Shown piece by piece: positions 12,089 through 58,800 of a stretch of DNA of 64,000 bases (the first letter of the stretch is position 1; every line of letters begins with the position of its first letter). This stretch comes from Channallabes apus. Lineage: Eukaryota; Chordata; Actinopteri; Siluriformes; Clariidae. Position numbers and translations under genes: made by a program. The DNA lies in NCBI GenBank assembly GCA_030522415.1, contig CM060104.1:11738229-11802228 (forward strand), in the 5' to 3' direction. Under the pieces are notes generated by a model that saw only the letters and a program-made list of their open reading frames with translations, searched no databases and was not told where the DNA came from.

Positions 12089-12299
12089 GTGATCACACAT
12101 ATGATTGTAAGCCATGTAATTAGATATATGATTCAGATGAGATAGGCTATTATACTTTTGTTTTACACATGCTCTAGTACCGTTTAGTAGATGGTTACGT
12201 CAAATTATATTCTAGTGTATATTCAATAAGGTATCAATGTTGACAGTCAACAAGCAAACCGAACATATTTTTATTTCCAACTTTACTTTTTAAAAAGGC

Positions 12300-12714
12300 A
12301 ATTAGCAACATGTTAGTCTGCGGCTTTGTCCTACTACGTATGTGAGTGCAAGAGTTGGTGCATGGAAAATAAATGATTCTACACCCTATGTAGTGCACTC
12401 GCTGTGCACTATTCTGTCGATTCGTACACAGGGCGAGCTGTACGTGTGTGTGACGTCACTCCAGCTTGCGAAACCTCTGCGTGGCAGAGCAGCGGGAGAG
12501 CGGAGACGGGCAACAGCTGGGAAAATCACAGTCATGTTTAGCTGTCGAGTGAGATCACATTTAAAATGCTTCAAACTTATTTTGCCACGACGGAATATGT
12601 AAACATTGATTTAGAATTTGCAAATGCCATGTCTTACGTGATCTCCTAAGTTTGTTATCCGCTGTAAGCTAGTGGCGTTAAGCTAACGGTCCAGAATAAC
12701 TTAGCCTGGGCGAG
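12300..12714 (+). promoter_or_regulatory. inpp5b: inpp5b promoter and 5' UTR
   Basis: This GC- and CpG-richer stretch directly precedes the inpp5b start codon. It contains a perfect palindromic cAMP-response element, TGACGTCA, at 12,451-12,458, and no TATA box at a convincing place. The ORF that spans it carries no known domain and is best read as 5' UTR. The transcription start is unknown. Confidence 0.6.
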
Positions 12715-47117
<34,403 letters not shown>

Positions 47118-48215
47118 GAATCCCACTAGTAAACATCACTGTCTACTTATTTTGCTGCACAGTATTTGACAAAGATTTTGTAGCGATAATATGTCTACCT
47201 TGTTTATCATTTATTTTAGCACCTTGTTTGTGTTAAACTGCTGCCATTTAAATGTAGATATTTTAAATAGCATATTAAAGACAGCATTATTTTATGATAA
47301 ACAGTTAGGCAGAAATACTTTTGTGCACATTTTCCACTTGTGTCAAAAGTAGTTGATCAGACAAGACTTGTTTGGGGTACAGAATTTGCTATTGATGGCA
47401 ACTAAGTGCATGATTACCTTTTAATGAAAGCAGATTTTGGCCGAATTTTAATTAGATTTGTTAAAATAGTTTAATTGCATACTTTTGGCTACATAGTCTA
47501 AAGCTACTTAAATACCCTATATTAATAGCATATTAATATTAATTAATGTGTTAATATCAATTCATTAATATCAATGTGTTAATATCAATTAACACTAATG
47601 TGTTAATATAGGCAGCATGGTTAGAATTGTGGCCTCGCACCTCCATGGTCGATGGTTCAATTCCTGCCTTGGGTCTGTGTACATGGAGTTTAAATGTTCT
47701 CTCCGTGTTTGATGCATTTCCTCCGGGTACTCCGGATCTCCCATGGTCCAAAGACATGCAGAGTAGGCTAATTGCTGTTCCCAAATTGACCGGTGTGTGC
47801 CCTGCGATGGATTGGCCCCCTCTCTAGGGCCCTAAGTCTCCTGGGATAAGCTCCAGGCCACTGCGACTCTATACACTGGATAAAGTAGTATAGACGATGG
47901 ATATGTTCATTAATATTTGAAGATTTGGACAACAAACTACATTTGAGGCAAGTGAAAAAATAAGGTGCAGATTTCTGTCTTGTAAGGCAGCTGGATCATA
48001 TGGAAGTTGTTATTTAAAGAATAAATGTCTTTGTATTTTGATGTAAATACAAAACATTTTATATTAAAAAATAATAGAATCACTGAAATACAAGTGTCTG
48101 TATTCTTTCACATTTTTCCCCCTATTATTTTGTAATGTTAGACTTGAGATCAAGTCAATGTTTTATTCATAGTTTTATATATTTATGTTCTTACTTGAAA
48201 ATGCTGAAAATAAAT
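47118..48215 (+). other. inpp5b: inpp5b 3' UTR with two candidate poly(A) signals
   Basis: AT-rich sequence after the stop. AATAAA occurs at 48,020-48,025 and 48,209-48,214; the second would place the transcript end within about 20-30 bases of the putative mtf1 first exon. A decayed SINE lies inside. Which signal is used cannot be told from sequence. Confidence 0.5.
47605..47905 (+). mobile_element. tRNA-derived SINE, decayed copy in the inpp5b 3' UTR region
   Basis: Same family as 20,193-20,575: GGCAGCATGGTTAGAATTGT (head), CACCTCCATGGTCGATGGTT, CATGGAGTTTAAATGTTCTC, and the 3' end TAGTATAGACGATGG. It has many substitutions. Confidence 0.8.
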
Positions 48216-48224
48216 GCTTGAGCA

Positions 48225-48426
48225 GAACCGGTGTGGATGTGTTCAGTGGGCGTGGAGGCTGTTCTGAGTGCTGAGGAGGCAGAGCAGTAAACACAGCAGA
48301 CGTTCACTTCCCAGGATGCTTCAGGATGAGGAACTGGAATTTGACGTTCAATCATGGTGGGGAGGGGAAAAGAAGAAAGTGTCGGTAATCACAATTATAC
48401 AAGCATTTGGCGTATACTTGAAACAG
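48225..48426 (+). promoter_or_regulatory. mtf1: Putative non-coding first exon of mtf1
   Basis: GC-richer sequence (GTGGGCGTGGAGGC-like near 48,248) ends in a strong donor, GAAACAG/GTAAGC, with GT at 48,427. It has ATGs but no frame continuing into exon 2, whose translation starts internally, so it is best read as 5' UTR. Its start is approximate and could overlap the end of the inpp5b transcript. Confidence 0.6.
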
Positions 48427-49808
48427 GTAAGCAAATGCAGTGGTGCTTGTGGATGTGTTTGTTGCCGCAGGTGCGCGGAGTGTGTTATTTGTGCGAGTTG
48501 TCTTCTCGCGCTGCGTGGACTTCACCGTGTTGTGACCCGTCGTTAGCCGCTCACAGCTCTGCATAATGTTTAGAGCTTCTCAGCTAGCGTTAGCCACTTA
48601 GCTCACCTTTAATAACGGTGGACGCATCATGATGTCATAATATTTTGGTTTCTGCTAAAATTCTACCTCGGGTAATGTTCCCAGAAATCGTAGCCGCATT
48701 AATTTCCTCAGGTAGCGGTCCTAAAGCTCACTCACTGTCATGACAAGCTATCATATACCTGACTGAATGAGCCTCAGAGTTAGCAACTAGCTATCTTGCT
48801 AATTTGTTATGTACATAAAGCTTGAGTAGGCACCAACGTGGATTATTTCAGACTGTCATACTTTGGCGTCGTGTTTGAGAGACGTGTGCATGTTTGTGTA
48901 CTTCACTTAATTATGTAATAATGCATAATGTGATATGACAACAGTGTCCTAAATGCTAACTTGGCTACTAGGCTAGCTAACAGTTGGTTGGGCTAAGCAG
49001 CTGGCTGTAGGTCCGACATGCTGACTTGAGTACTTGACAGTTCTGGTTTTACGTCGTAGTTGACTAAATAAAAATGAATGTTAAACTTTATTAAATAAAT
49101 AAATAGCAACCTTTTTCAGTGACCCAGTCTGACATTGTAGTTGTCTCGCAGCACTGGAAAGACGTGTCGATGAGTTAGCTGTCACTGTACTGAACTCGGA
49201 AAGTTCCAGAAACCACTAGATCGGCTTAAATTTAAAAAAAGGTTTTATACGATTTAACAACATGTCTGTACGACCTAAAACATCCTGTTAAACAATGAAA
49301 GTAGCTGTAGTAGTAACGTTAGCTGCATAACTTACAGCTTTAACTTTAACTTTAATCAAGAGTGAGAGAGAATACTTTGTCTCCTTTTGGTTCGAAAATG
49401 ACCTGAAGGATGAACACGCTTATTGTTATAAAATACTGCTTTTAAAAGTCTCATGTAGGTGTAACATGGCCGGGATGTCCAAGGTGTCCCTGTACTGGTT
49501 TCTGATTTTGCTGAGACGTTTGCCTAGGAGTTTGTGGCTCCTGACTCAAAATATCTGTTGCTGTTGTAGTTCTTAATCTTTTTGCATGGTCAGAATATAT
49601 AACTTTGTTTTCATTTTGTATGGGATAGGCCAGACTTCTTGGCTCATAAGGTCATGTGACATCAATTGCTTAATATATAAATCTTAATTAAGAACTTAAT
49701 TTCTGCATTAAATAGTTAAGTATATTAACCATACTAAGTAACTCTGGACCAGCTTTCATAGGAATTTAACTCCTCTGAAATTCTTATTTTTTTCCCCTTT
49801 TTTTTAAG

Positions 49809-52800
49809 GCAGCATAAGCACTTGGACGGGCATATAGGCTAAGCAGCCTTGTCGGGATCATGGGCGAGAATGGCCCTGAAACTGAAACAGCCATGTTCTT
49901 CGAAGAGGACGAGGATGATGTCGACAAATTGGGGAGAGAGGACTATGATGTGTGCAAAATGGCTGATTCTGACAAAGAGGATATGCTGATTTCCAAACCC
50001 TCGTCATCCTCAACACGGGTGTACGATCGCACCACGGTACTCATCGAACAGGACCCTATTCATCTAGATGAGGAAGGAGAAGAAGATGGTCACTGTGGGC
50101 CAGACGATGATGGTGTGGCGTTTTTGGCTGATGAGGACGGAACACTGACCTTTATGGCAGACCCTGACAGCATGGCACAGGGCTACGTGCACCACACCAT
50201 CTCACCCGATCAGATCCAGTTCATCATCAATCCGGGGTCCACCCCCATGCCTCGTAATATTGAAGGAGCCACTCTTACTTTACATTCTGAGTGCCCGGAG
50301 ACCAAGCAGAGAGAGGTACAAAGCTTTTAGCAAACTATAGTCGTAGAAATTCTGTCTGTGTGCTTTTTCACTTTATTGTTGGAAAGAGTGGCAGCTGCCA
50401 CCCTTCTACAAATCATGGCCACTGCAGTAAGAGATTACCATTAGACTTTATAGTAATGCTAGTCAGTGTGGGTACCCATGTCAATGCTGTGAAAATGATC
50501 AAGTAAATCTCAATGTGATTTGATTTATTTCTTCGTTGTCCTGCTGTGAGGAATGTGCTAGTTAAGAGGACGTTTAGCTGGCTAACACATAAGTTTGCCC
50601 CACCCTAGATTGCCACCCCAGTAATGTCTAATCTGACCACCCATTGATAAACACGTTTTTTTATGCCTAATGTACTGTATTGTGAATGTGTCTTTTTTCT
50701 GAACATCTCTTGCTCTCACAGCTGGTCACACCATATAAACCGCCTTATTCTTCAGTGTCAGCTAAAATCTAAAAGAGCAAGATTGAGGCATTGACAACCA
50801 GCTGTCTTTCAAGTGGTACACTACATTTCTCTTGATATTAAGACTTCTTTATTTTAGGGGCATCGGCTCAGGGGTTTAAGTGACATGGTGTAATTAATAG
50901 CTTTGTTCTTTTTGCTATGTGCTAAAACAGTGTTTCTCCAACTTTTCACAAACATCCTTTAAAATAGATTCCACAGATCCCATCAGCATATTTATTTTAC
51001 TAACATAATCTAAATTTGTATATATTAAACCCATTATTATCTATGCACATTAATCACCTGGATGTTTAATATTAAGTCAGAGTTTTTGTTCCTGAACTTA
51101 CCTAACATATTACATTAGTCAAATTTGGGATTTACAGTTGGGCCCAAAAATATTTGGACAGTGACAAGTTTTATTTTAGCTGTTTATGAAAACATATTCA
51201 GGATACAATTATATAATCAATATGGGCTTAAAGTGCAGACTCTCAGCTGTAATTCGAGAGTATTCACATCCAAATTGGAGCAAGGGTGTAGGAATTACTG
51301 CTCTTTAAGACGTAGCCGCCTCTTTTCCAAGGGACCAAATGTAATTGGACAATTGACTAAGAAGGCTGAAAAAAAACAAGGCTGCATGGGCTCTTCCCTC
51401 ATTAACCTGTCATCAATTAAGCAGTTAAAAGGTCTGGAGTTGATTCCAGGTGTAGCGTTTGCATTTGGAAGCTGTTGCTGTGAATACACAACATGCGGTC
51501 AAAGGAGCTCTCAAAGGAGGTGAAACAGACTATCCTGAGTCTGAAAAAAAAAATCCTACAGAGAGATAGCAGAAATGTTAAGAGCGGCCAAATCAACAGT
51601 TTGGTACATTTTGAGAAAAATAGAGTGCACTGGTGAGCTTGGGAGCTCAAAAAGGCCTGGACGTCCACGGAAGACAACAGTGGTGGATGATCGCAGAATC
51701 CTTTCCATGGTGAAGAAAGATCCCTTCATAACTCAAGAGAACACCACTCTCCAGGAAGTAGGTGTATCAGTATCCAAGTCTACCATAAAGAGAAGACTTC
51801 ATGAGAGCAAATACAAAGGATTCACCACAAGGTTCAAACCATTAATCAGCTTAAAAAATAGAAAGGCCAGAATTGACTTTGCCAAGAAACACCTGAAGAA
51901 GCCAGCCCAGTTCTGGAACAGCATTCTTTGGACAAATGAGACTAGGGGTGCTTTCACACCTATAGTTCGATTGCTTTAGTCCGCACCAGTCAGAAAAATG
52001 TTACAATGTAGTAAACAGACGTTGGTACGGTTTGCTTTCACATATGCAGAGTTCTAAACGAACCAAAATAGATCGCGAAACAGACTATTTTCAGAAAATC
52101 GCGCAAATTTCAATAATCAAGGAGGAACAGCTTTGCTTTGCGCTCATGGTGCTGATCCTCGCGCACTGCATTGTACGTGCAAATCATTATTTTCAGATAA
52201 TTAATTTCGAACACGATTCGCGGCTGCGACTCCAAACCAGTTCCCTGGTTTACTCATCTCGCCGACGGCGCATCGCGCGCCACTTCAGGGAGAGACGTCC
52301 TCCTCCTGAATGATCACTTTGTTATTAGCCGGCGATCTTCCTGCAGATCCATCAGGTAATCCGTTTGCCGATCGAAACAGCCCAGCCACACATTTTTTAA
52401 TCTTTAATGTGAATACAGAGAGGCACTTAATTTCCTCGGCACTCCACGTTTCTCCGCGGTTTGATTTCATCGCGAGTCGAGCTTGAAAAATTTAATCAAG
52501 TCATCAGGAAGGGAAAATAATTTTACCTGCAACCCCAAAGTGCATTAAACTATACCATTTCATCAGATTTGGTTTGGTTGCTTTCACACCAGACGAACTG
52601 TACCAAAGTAGAGCCGATAAAGCGGTCCGAGACCACCCCTTCAGGCAGGTCTCGGATCGATTGATTTGGTGCGCACCAAAGTACCGAGATTGCATTCACA
52701 TCAACACAAACAAACTGAACCAAGGGACCAAACACGTTTGGTGCGCACCAAATGTTGTAGGTGTGAAAGCACCCTAGGAATCAACCTGTACCAGAATGAT

Positions 52801-55800
52801 GGGAAGAATAAAGTTTGGAGAAGACTTGAAACAGCTCATGATCCAAAGCACACCACATCTTCTGTAAAACATGGTGGAGGCATGGAGTGATGGCATGGGC
52901 ATGCATGGTTTCCAATGGCACTGGGTCACTTGTGTTTATTGATGATCTGACAAAGGACAGAAGCAGCCGGATGAATTCTGAAGTGTATAGGGATTAGGGC
53001 TGCACGATATATAGAAAAAATATCGTTATCGCGATAATGGCATGCGCGATAACCATATCGCAAGGAGTTGCGATAAATACTTTATTTGCCAAGCATTTGT
53101 GTGTCCAAATTTGACCAATCAGATGGGCCCTTACTATGTTTATACCCGCTTATATCTTTATATATCTTTATACTTCATTCTGTCGCGAACTAAGCCCGGA
53201 TGATCAGAAGACTTAGCGATTAGCCGTTAGCCGAGATTAGCCGTTAGCCGCGATTAGCCGTTAGCCCTTTATAGACGGTAAACCCAAACGCGGAAGCAAG
53301 CGAGTAGGCAGGATAACCACGCGGATTAATTTAAGGACTCTCACAGAAGGGGAGCAAGGGAAAAACACACATTTAACCCACGTCCTATAAACACTCACTC
53401 GAATCAGAAAGGAAACAATCTGAACCGACTTGGTGAACACAGTGACTAAGCTCTATACGGTGGTTTGTTTACTCCTCTTATACTTCCGGGTTCACGCGTG
53501 CGTGTGTGTGTGTGTGTGTGTGACAAATAGTATTTTTATTTTTTATTTTTGTTTAATATTTATTTTTATATAAAAAAATAAAAAAAAACGGCAAGCCAAA
53601 GAGAATATTTTGTTTAAAAGATGCTCTTGTTTTAAGACACTATTGATGAGTGTATGGTTACACGTAAATAAAAAGTAATGTTTGAAAGTAATTCATATTG
53701 TGTTGGCAGGTTTATAGTAACAGCTAACCAGAAGTCAGAATATCTGCTGAGGGTTTTAAGTCATTCATAGTGTTTTGAAGTCTAAATATTTGCAACTTCC
53801 TTGACATATAGTTTCTTTTTAGCCTGAATTATATTTAATTACATCAGACGAATATCTATTACCTGTTTATTTTAGTATCATCATTACATATAAATAAATA
53901 ATAATAAAAAAATAGGCAATAATAATAAAAAAATGCATTTTTCCAGGGAAATGTTATATCGCAAGAAATATCGTTATCGCAGTATTCAACAACAATATCG
54001 CATATTTTCCTAATATCGTGCAGCCCTAATAGGGATATATTTTCTGCTCAGATTCAGCCAAATGCAGCGAAGTTGATTGGACAGCGTTTCACAGTACAGA
54101 TGGACAATGATCCAAAAGCAACCCAGGCGTTTTTGAAAGCAAAGAAGTGGAATATTCTGCAATGGCCGAGTCAATCACCAGATCTCAACCCAATCGGGCA
54201 TGCATTTCACTTGCTCAAGACAAGATTTAAGGCAGAAAGACCCACAAACAAGCAACAACTGAAGACAGCTGCAGTAAAGGCCTGGCAAAGCATCACAAAG
54301 GAGGAAACCCAGCGTTTGGTGATGTCCATGGGTTCCAGACTTCAGGCAGTCATTGCCTGCAAAGGATTCTCAACCAAATATTGAAAAGTAACATTTTACT
54401 CAGGGTTATGTTTATTTATCCAATTACTTTTGTGCCCCTGAAATGAGGAGTGTTTGTATAAAAGTAGCTACCTTGGATTAAACCTTAGTCTGCACTTCAA
54501 TTCTGTTGTAGTTGTTTCATTTCAAATCCAATGTGGTGGCATGCAGAGCCCAAATCATGATGATTGTGTCACTTGCCAAATATTTTTGGGTCTAACTGCA
54601 TACTTTCTCTGTCCCATTTTTAGGTTATTTTATTGAGTTTTGGTTTCGAATTTTTCAGTCCAAACAGGCTGATAAACATGGTAAATAAATAATAACCAAT
54701 CCCACTGCATGTGACAGGAGATCTTTTTCAGTACTGATTATGTGAAAATATGCTGTTGTATTCCTTTGATATTTAGGTTCTAGCTTAATTAGGTTCAAAA
54801 CCATAATCATGATTATTTTTGCTACCCATATAGAGTAGGATTTGATACCTGCCTTGGGTCTGTGTGCATGGAGTTTAAATGTTCGCTACATGCTTTGAGT
54901 TTCCTCTGGTTACTCTGGTTTCCTCCCACAGTGGCCAAAGACATGCAGAGTAGGCTAATTGATGATCCCAAATTTGCCAGGGTGTGCCCTGCGATGGATT
55001 GACCCCCTGTCAAATGTCAAAGACAAAGAAAAGAAGAGTAAAAGTTTAGTCTACATGCCAGTCAACAGAATATAAAAAAAAAATCAGGTTATATGTTTGG
55101 TACGATTTTCCAAGTAAGCACTGGTGAATATAATAATAATATGAATAATAATGTTTAAATGCATTTTAAGTGTGGTTGTGTGATGCGGAAATTATCTTTC
55201 ACTTTAAAGAACACTTGCTCTAAGACGGATGGCATGGTATACATTTACACTTAGAGCAGTCATTTTGTTTTCACCTTAGCTGCTGAGGTTGGTGACAGTA
55301 ACTACCATGTTTTAGTATTTTTAGCATATCTGATGCTGTGGATGTCATTAGCACCTACCTTTATTTGCATCACAGGGACATGCAAAGGCCGCTGCATTGT
55401 GTTTCCAGAGCAGGGGATTTGTGTAACACACAGTCTGTCACTTTGTAGGTGGAGAGCGGTTGCAACTCACCGCCCATTTACAAAAGATTTAAAGCCTGAT
55501 TGTGGCCAGACAAAACCTGAAGCTCTAAACTGATTTTCTAAGGTAAAATACAGTCTGAAAAGGATTATAATGATCAGTATTTACCAGTATTTTGTCTATT
55601 AATTATATATTCTGTTGTTGGAATTTACATACCGGTGGTAAAACAACAAAAAGAATGAATACCAAACTGAGCATGCGGATTAATAAAACTGAGCACACAG
55701 ATTAATAAACCATGTGCGCGGATATACCGGGATGTGGTGGTGTTAGCCAAACTCCTGTGAAAACAGTATTCAGAAAATGGCTTGCTCGCGAGAGGTTCTG

Positions 55801-58800
55801 CGCGGACCGTTGAGCTTCTACGGATTCTAAAATTTTAATCCGTGGAATGCATCATTAATAAATTAAACTAGTTATTGCATTATGTTTCAAGTCATCCTTA
55901 ATTTACCTTAGTTACCTTGTAATTGATAATCATTGGAAATGTGTTAATGTTGTGCAGTGTTAATGTTATGGCTGATAAGTGTATGTTGTGGACATATAAT
56001 TGGGACAAAACGTTAGGTACTAAAGGTAAGATGTCTTGAAACTGTTTATTTATTTTAAATAGCATAAATAAATCATGGTGTTGTTTTTTTAATCACTCTG
56101 TACTTAACCCATGATTTATTTATGCTATTAAAAAAAATTATGAATAAATAAAACTAGTCATTGCATTATGTTTTAATTTACTAACTAATTTTTATTTCTT
56201 TTTTAAAATAGCATTAAAAAAAAATCATGGTTTGTGTATAGAGTGACTTAAAAAAACAATAATACACATATGGGAAATCTCCCTCTCTTCCATTCAAGGA
56301 ATTAAAAAACGGTAACAACGTCTGTCTAAAAATCCGTAGAAGCTCAGTGGTCCGTGCCCAACCTCTCACGGGTGAGCATTTCTCTGAATACACCGTTCTC
56401 ACGGGGGGTGGGGCTAAGAACGCATAATAACAATAAACGCATAATGCAATAAACCACGCATCCTGGTTTATTAATCCGTGTGCTCCGTTTTATTAATCTG
56501 TGCGCTTGGTTTAGTATTCAGTGCGCAAGTGTTTGTTTTTGACTCCTGGGGGGGCTCTGTACATATAAACTTCAGTAACATCCAATTCTTAATCCATAGG
56601 GTTTAATATGATGTTGGCCCACCCTTTGCAGCTATAGCGGCTTCAACTCCTCTGGGAAGGCTTTCAAGGTTTAAGAGTGTGTTTATGGGATTTTTGACCA
56701 TTTTAACAGAAGTGCATTTGTGAGGTCATCCCAAAGGTGTTCTGTCGGGTTGAGGTCAGGACTGGTCAATTTCTTCCACACCAAACTCGCGTATCCATGT
56801 CTTTATGGACCTTGTGCACTGGTGCGCAGTCATAATGGAACTGACTGTTTTCTTGGGCAACTGAATTGGGCTCAGCCCTTTACTTCCAGTGAACTTTTAA
56901 TGCTTCAGCTTTAGCATATGGTATGGTCAAGACATTTTGGAAATTTTTTTATTCCCAACTTTGGCAACACATCATGTCACCGCGTTTAACCTGCAAGATT
57001 AAGTAGATTAGTTCTTCCATACACAAAGAAAAACCAGCATGAAATTTGAGCTGCTTGATTTTCTTTGCCTGGTAATCATTTCATATGAACAAAGAACAAC
57101 ACAGCTGATATGATCCAGCTGGGGAGGAGGATAAGATATTTGACCGACGTCTCTGATGTTTTGCTATTTAGGCAATTATTTTAGGCGAACACCGTATTAT
57201 TATATGCCCCATGTAGGCTGAAAATCAGAGATAAGGTGGAATATGTGTAAATACATTTATTTTTAGGTAGGGCTTAATAGTTCAAAGAACAAGTGACCAA
57301 ACTCGTTTTTTCTATTCTTCTGCGAATAGTCAGTCACATTTGCTCCCATATTCACAATAGTAGTTGTGGTGTACACAGCTACCAGTATAAATAGTATTTG
57401 TAGGTGATAGAGCTATCAAATGTTTTTTTTTTTAATGGTATTCTTTGCTTTTATGTAGGTAAAAATAGGGCTGCACAATTTGCTAAATTATATTGCAATG
57501 CTTTTGATATGTACAGTGGAACCTTGGATTGGCTTGCGTTCCAGAAGCGGGCTCGTATATTAAAACACTCAAAGTGAATTTCCATATAAGAAATAATGGA
57601 AACTCAAATTATTTGTTGATGGACAGCGTTTGTGAACTGCAGTTTTCAGATCTTGCCACAGATTCTCGATTGGATTTAGATCTGGACCTTGACTGGGCCA
57701 TTCTAACACATGGATATATTTTGTTTTAAACCATTCCATTGTTGCCCTGGCTTTATGTTTAGGGTCGTTGTCATGCTGGTAGGTGAACCTCCGCCCCAGT
57801 CTCAAGTCTTTTGCAGACTCCAAGAGGTTTTCTTCCAAGATTGCCCTGTATTTGTCTCCATCCATCTTCCCATCAACTCTGACCAGCTTCCCTGTCCCTG
57901 CTGAAGAGAAGCACCCCCAGAGCATGATGTTGCCATATTTGAAACCACCATATTTGACAGTGGGGATGGTGTGTTCAGAGTGATGTGCAGTGTTATTTTT
58001 CCGCCACACATAGCGTTTTGCATTTTGGCCAAAAAGTTCCATTTTGTTCTCGTCTGACCAGAGCACCTTCTTCCACACGTTTTCTGTGTCCCCCACATGG
58101 CTTGTGGCAAACTGCAAACGGGACTTCTTATGGTTTTCTGTTAACAATGGCTTTCTTCTTGCCACTTTTCCATAAAGGCCAACTTTGTGCAGTGCACGAC
58201 TAATAGTTGTCCTATGGACAGATTCCCCCACCTGAGCTGTAGATCTCTGCAGCTCCTCCAGAGTCACCATGGGCCTCTTGGCTGCATTTCTGATCAGCGC
58301 TCTCCTTGTTCGGCCTGTGAGTTTAGGTGGACGGCCTTGTCTTGGTAGGTTTACAGTTGTGCCATACTCCTTCCATTTCTGAATGATTGCTTGAACAGTG
58401 CTCCGTGGGATGTTTCCAGGCTTTGGAAATCTTTTTGTAGCCTAAGCCAGCTTTAAATTTCTCAATAACTTCATCCCTGAACTGTCTGGTGTGTTCTTTG
58501 GACATGGTGTTGTTGCTCCCAATATTCTCTTAGACAACCTCTGAGGCCATCACAGAGCAGCTGTATTTGTACTGACATTAGATTACACACAGGGTGCACT
58601 CTATTTAGTCATTAGCACTCATCAGGCATTGTCATTGGGAAACTGACTGCACTCAGACCAAAGGGGGCTGAATAATTACGCACACCTCACTTTGCAGTTA
58701 TTTATTTGTAAAAAATGTTTGGAATCATGTATGATTTTCGTTCCACTTCTCAAGTGTACACCACTTTGTATTGGTCTTTCACATGGAATTCCAATGAAAT

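Larger units (their letters stand above)
51135..54600 (+). mobile_element. Tc1-like element split by two nested insertions; transposase lacks catalytic Glu
   Basis: Left end CAGTTGGGCCCAAAAATATT and right end, inverted, CAGTTAGACCCAAAAATATT. Without the two insertions it is about 1.6 kb, the usual Tc1 length. Plus-strand transposase: [20 protein letters not shown] (51,495), a frameshift, then [38 protein letters not shown] (first Asp replaced in context WTNE), interrupted, later [23 protein letters not shown] and [14 protein letters not shown], with stop after GFSTKY at 54,381-54,383. The catalytic Glu of DD34E is Gly here (codon GGG near 54,198), and WTDE is WTNE, so inactive even apart from the insertions. 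Confidence 0.9.

Noticed and set aside
12342..12602. 86-codon ORF upstream of inpp5b
   Set aside because: It overlaps the GC-rich promoter and 5' UTR of inpp5b, has no domain and is not followed by an in-phase exon.
48268..48546. 92-codon ORF at the mtf1 5' end
   Set aside because: It reads through the strong donor at 48,427 and has no recognisable domain.
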